Part shown: piece by piece, positions 60,356-64,000 of the stretch
How the letters are laid out: every line of letters begins with the position of its first letter
Position numbering within the stretch: position 1 is the first letter of the stretch
Source: Poecilobothrus nobilitatus
Taxonomy: Eukaryota; Arthropoda; Insecta; Diptera; Dolichopodidae
DNA: 64,000 nucleotides
Assembly: GCA_947095535.1 (NCBI GenBank)
Contig: OX352774.1
Coordinates: 239,965,825-240,029,824 of the forward strand
Direction: 5' to 3'
Made by a program: the position numbers and the translations under genes
The notes under the pieces: model-generated
What the model was told of the DNA's origin: nothing
The model's database searches: none
What the model saw: the letters and a program-made list of their open reading frames with translations, nothing else

Positions 60356-61179
60356 GTATATATATATATATACAACCTGAATTAGACCTGCAGTAGATTT
60401 ATTTGTCTTTTAATTAAATTTTAATATATTTTCTTTCAAGAAATGAAAAATTAAGAAAATATTTTAAAAAAAAAAAAAATAAAAACTATATGAATTTATA
60501 TTGATTTCAATTTACTTGGAAAATTTCAATTTATTTTATTAAATTATATTTTATAAGGATTTATATTAAAAGAAAATTTTTGCTCGTTAAGAAATTTCTA
60601 TTAATATTCAATATCGATTATAATACTTATTAATTAAATTGATTTTCAATTAATAATAAATTTTTATTTTATGAATAATAAGTATTATAATAATAATAAT
60701 ATACAATTTTAAATATTTATTGACATCTGATTAAATATTATTGAATAAATTATGTTTTATTGATTGAATATATTTTAGTTAATGCAATAATAATGGTATA
60801 AAAACATTTTTTTTTTCCTAATTTAATTAAAAATTATTTAAAGAATTAATAGAACTTATAATTAAGTTATCGAAATAAAAAAAAAACAAAAAAAAATAAA
60901 AAAAGAAACCATTTTATTTAATTAACTTACCTTTCCATTTTAAATTTTAGATTTTAAACTGAATACAAAAATAATTTAAGTGTTAATAATTAAAAGTTAT
61001 ATTAATTAATACTTAAAATTTACGGAATGTGAATGAAATTTATGATTTTAGTTAATAGTACTTATGAAATTTATAGAATGTGAATGAAATAAAAGTGAAA
61101 ATCGACTCTTGAATTTGAAAAATAGGGACAAAAATAACATTGTTTTGCATTGTGTAACAACTAATACAAATCATAGATC
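60356..61179. other. AT-rich stretch without recognised feature
   Basis: A/T runs. The word 'gaatgtgaatgaaat' occurs twice near 61025 and 61077. Confidence 0.5.
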
Positions 61180-61331
61180 CATCCTAGGATGCTGGAAATC
61201 CATGAATGAGTTTCGAGGAAACTAACGTTGTTAAACTGTAATAGATAGTCGCCCCCTCACCCATGCAGGCTTCTTACAAGGCAAAAAAGAACACAGACAA
61301 ATTAGCCAAATTTGCACTAGTCAAACCTGTT
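61180..61331. repeat. 152-bp tandem duplication, unit 1
   Basis: Starts 'catcctaggatgctgg' and ends 'agtcaaacctgtt'. It differs from unit 2 at only three positions by hand count, all transitions. It lies within the LINE RNase H remnant. Confidence 0.95.
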
Positions 61332-61932
61332 CATCCTAGGATGCTAGAAATCCATGAATGAGTTTCGAGGAAACTAACGTTGTCAAACTGTAATAGATAG
61401 TCGCCCCCTCACTCATGCAGGCTTCTTACAAGGCAAAAAAGAACACAGACAAATTAGCCAAATTTGCACTAGTCAAACCTGTTCTGAATATAAAGTCAAT
61501 AGGATACCACTTTATAGTGAATCAAGCGACTCAGCACTGTAAAAAAGTAAAACAAGAAAACGCTAACGGGGTCTGCAGATTTTTTGGGCTGAACCGAACA
61601 GAAAAAATGTAAAAAAATGTAATAATAATAAAAAATGTTCTGAAACTAAAAAGACTTACATTAGACTCTATAGCGAAATTACTACAGGCTATACTCTGAT
61701 GCTAAGTGCACGTATGCTGTAAGAAAATGTAGATTCGGCACAAAAAAGTGTAGAGATGGAAGCGATGGTATTATAAGTATTTTATCATTTTCTGACACGT
61801 CTGGAATCTAAAAATAGAAGAAACTTGAGAGAAGATTACAGGGATGATCTCTCCACAGTGAGAACATTTGACCAGGAGACCATTGTCAGATTCTTTAGAA
61901 GAATTTACTGGCTCAATGAGATGCTGCTGTAA
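61183..61932 (+). mobile_element. Dead LINE fragment: RNase H region
   Basis: Pieces of a LINE-type RNase H can be read in different frames. 'CWKSMNEF' matches the usual C..SL.EL. 'NTDKLAKFALVKPVLNI' matches the D-bearing GNE.AD.LAK helix and its linker, with 'NQATQHCKK' following (W...H...W pattern). A distal part, 'VFYHFLTRLESKNRR' then 'TIVRFFRRIYWL', fits the H.LC.CP.L..R and ..I.RFI..SGW ends. These patterns belong to RNase H domains of I, R1, Jockey and related clades, which is family knowledge. Frameshifts lie between the pieces and stops interrupt them, so it is non-functional. No reverse transcriptase sequence is seen upstream. A 152-bp segment is duplicated in tandem. Confidence 0.7.
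61332..61483. repeat. 152-bp tandem duplication, unit 2
   Basis: Starts 'catcctaggatgctag' and ends 'agtcaaacctgtt'. No indels relative to unit 1. The period of 152 is not a multiple of three, so the duplication itself shifts the frame and must post-date loss of function. Confidence 0.95.
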
Positions 61933-62396
61933 TACACGGAGATGCTGCCATTACAACAATAACAAAATAGTATACTTGTTTACCCTGCGAAACATTTATC
62001 TACAAAATTATGTACATAATTAATTTAATTTTGTAATATACAAAAGAGACCAATACAGCTATAAAGTGTAATTATATAACAGCTTTAATAAAAATCTTAG
62101 AAAAGGATTGATTAAATTACAAAAAGAAAGAAATCGTTATATTTTTACTTTTTAAACTTTTGGGTATCATCTTAAAAATTTAAGAACTATTCTAATTTCC
62201 CTGCAAGTTATACTAATTAAATTATTAGTATAACTTACATTACTAATTTATGTATTAAAAACATTTCTTATAAATTTAATTATTATAAAAGTTAATTGAT
62301 ATTTAGAAAATATATTTTTTAGAAATAATTAATTCTATAAAAACACACACATATAAATCAATTTATAATCATTGACAACCTTTTAATTATTATTAC

Positions 62397-62429
<33 letters not shown>

Positions 62430-63845
62430 TATTTTTTTTTTTAAGTTTTATTTTTACTTTAATTATCAATTAAAAATAATCTAAAATTATTTAAAATCAA
62501 AACAAAATAAAATTTAAAGTACATTAAACCTTAAATATAATAGAATTTATATAATTAAAATAAAAAGTATTTAAAAAGATAATAACAAAAAAAAAAAAAA
62601 ATTTAAAAGTATTAAAACGATAATTAAGCAAACAAAAAAACAAAACCAAAAATATATAAATAAAAATAAAAAATTTTCCAATTTATCAGTATATTTGATT
62701 TATTACATATATACGAGTACATAATAATATATATTTTTAATTTTGGTTAATTGTAGCTAATCAACCGATTCCTTATAAATATTTTCAAATAAAATAATTT
62801 AATTTTAAACTTATTCGAAATATTAAAATTATATGTATATATAAATATTATGTTTTGTATGGATTTGTATGAGTTAAATTTGGTAAAAACATACAGTAGG
62901 TTTTGTAGGAATGGGACATCTAGTTAATTTTTTTCATTTTAAATTCAAAATAACTTAAAATATGATCTGAATTTATCCACTCCTTATTTTCACACTATAC
63001 TCTAACCTCTTATTTTCGTTTCTCTGTACCTTAAAAGACAAACTACAGTATCATTTTAACAACTAACATCTTACTGTTTTTACTATACTCTTGCTATGAA
63101 AATTTCGAAACCCGAGTTACTTCTTTTAAAACTAAATTTACAAATGGATATAAAAGTGCTTTAACTACATGCATATGCTTAAATATGCCTGTTCCTTATT
63201 AATATTACTATAATCACTATTTAAATTAAACTCGAATTGGTAATACCAAACTTTTGATTATCAATTCTATATTTACAACTTTTATTAACTGAACCAGACC
63301 AATGTAAACTATTATTTCTTTTATATGTTTTCCTTGAAAAAATTTCCCCTTAAAGTGTTAATTTTTTGTAAAATACAATAAAAAATAATTCACCATTATC
63401 AATCTTGAGTACCTTTTCTATTTATCTAAATTATCCTATATATATATATATATTTTTTTGCTGTATCTTCTTTATTATAAGAAATATTATTATATATTTA
63501 TTGTATAATGATACTTTATTTAAGAATCAAATCAAATACTAATCAATTGATTTTAAAGAAACTAATGTACCTACCTAAAAATATAAAATAATCTAAAAAA
63601 AAAAAATGTAATAAACTATAGAAAAATTGAAGATTTTAAATAACTCAAATTGTCGTTCAAAATGAATTTAATTTTGTTATTCTAACCTACCGTTCAGTCA
63701 TTAGGAATTTAAAAAAAAATATTTTATTTATTTATTTATATTAATATTACATACATTAATGTAGTGCAATATTATTGAACCATCGGCTACTAAGGCCATT
63801 ATTATTTATTTTGTTTATATTATATACTATATATTTACATTATAT
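61933..63845. other. AT-rich stretch without recognised feature
   Basis: A/T runs and TA-rich words, with an (AT)n run at 62399-62424. No gene recognised. Confidence 0.55.
62399..62424. repeat. (AT)n microsatellite
   Basis: About 13 uninterrupted AT units. Confidence 0.95.
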
Positions 63846-63957
63846 TAGGTCGTAAGGAGGGTATGTAAAGAAAAAAACTTACGACCTGTGCAGGGATCGA
63901 ACCCACACTCCTTCGGTTAATACGCCACACGCCTACCCACTAGGCTATCGAAGCCCC
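63846..63957 (-). mobile_element. tRNA-derived SINE, group 1 relative
   Basis: The minus-strand head 'ggggcttcgatagcctagtg' carries an A box (complement at 63934-63949) and a B box 'gggttcgatccc' (complement at 63893-63904). A perfect hairpin AGGTCGTAAG...CTTACGACCT follows, as in the other group 1 copies. An A run of about 20 bases abuts the head on the plus strand (63958-63979). The two ends do not pair like an acceptor stem, so it is not scored as a tRNA gene. Confidence 0.8.
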
Positions 63958-64000
63958 AAAAAAAAAAAAAAAAAAAAATATTATCTATTACTTACCTTTC

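Noticed and set aside
1..64000. CRISPR array, operons or prokaryotic genes
   Set aside because: No regularly spaced identical repeats with unique spacers, and no dense reading frames. The window is eukaryotic in character.

Overview
This looks like nuclear DNA from a eukaryote, most likely an insect and perhaps a dipteran, with very low G+C (about one fifth by eye). There is no bacterial-style gene packing, no operon, no rRNA, no CRISPR array and no long open reading frame. The dipteran reading is inference. It rests on repeats that carry (GTCC/GGAC)n tetranucleotide runs and subterminal GGGTATA-type inverted repeats, like the DINE-1/mini-me Helentron-type elements of flies, together with tRNA-derived SINEs and LINE remnants.

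Almost everything recognisable is mobile or repetitive. (i) Three related families carry a GGAC microsatellite near one end. Family A is at 1-757, 7389-8643, 20655-21457, 27793-29100 and 35209-36035. Family B is at 11886-12772 and 19066-19882. Family C is at 5935-6062 and 47681-48426. (ii) tRNA-derived SINEs form two groups: 11000, 26937, 54494 and 63846 in one, and 20462, 30147 and 54838 plus tail fragments in the other. (iii) Two dead non-LTR retrotransposon pieces are present: a reverse transcriptase C-terminus at 14401-15090 (minus) and an RNase H region at 61183-61932 (plus) that contains a fresh 152-bp tandem duplication. (iv) A 1.0-kb terminal-inverted-repeat element (58994-59996), an 89-bp mini-element (60262-60350) and a pogo-like insertion (20762-21165) represent DNA transposons. 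(v) A 6.5-kb stretch at 42.8-49.4 kb gathers foldback palindromes, a GC-rich hairpin and about 88-bp satellite units.

Host coding sequence is sparse and fragmentary. The best candidates are a minus-strand terminal exon at 23253-23408, a minus-strand exon at 31928-32073 and a plus-strand terminal exon at 40571-40746. The last joins in phase to a possible first exon at 32451-32511. I recognise no product for any of them. The window is therefore best read as large introns or intergenic DNA of a repeat-rich genome. The rest is AT-rich sequence with homopolymer runs, in which many short open frames are chance products.
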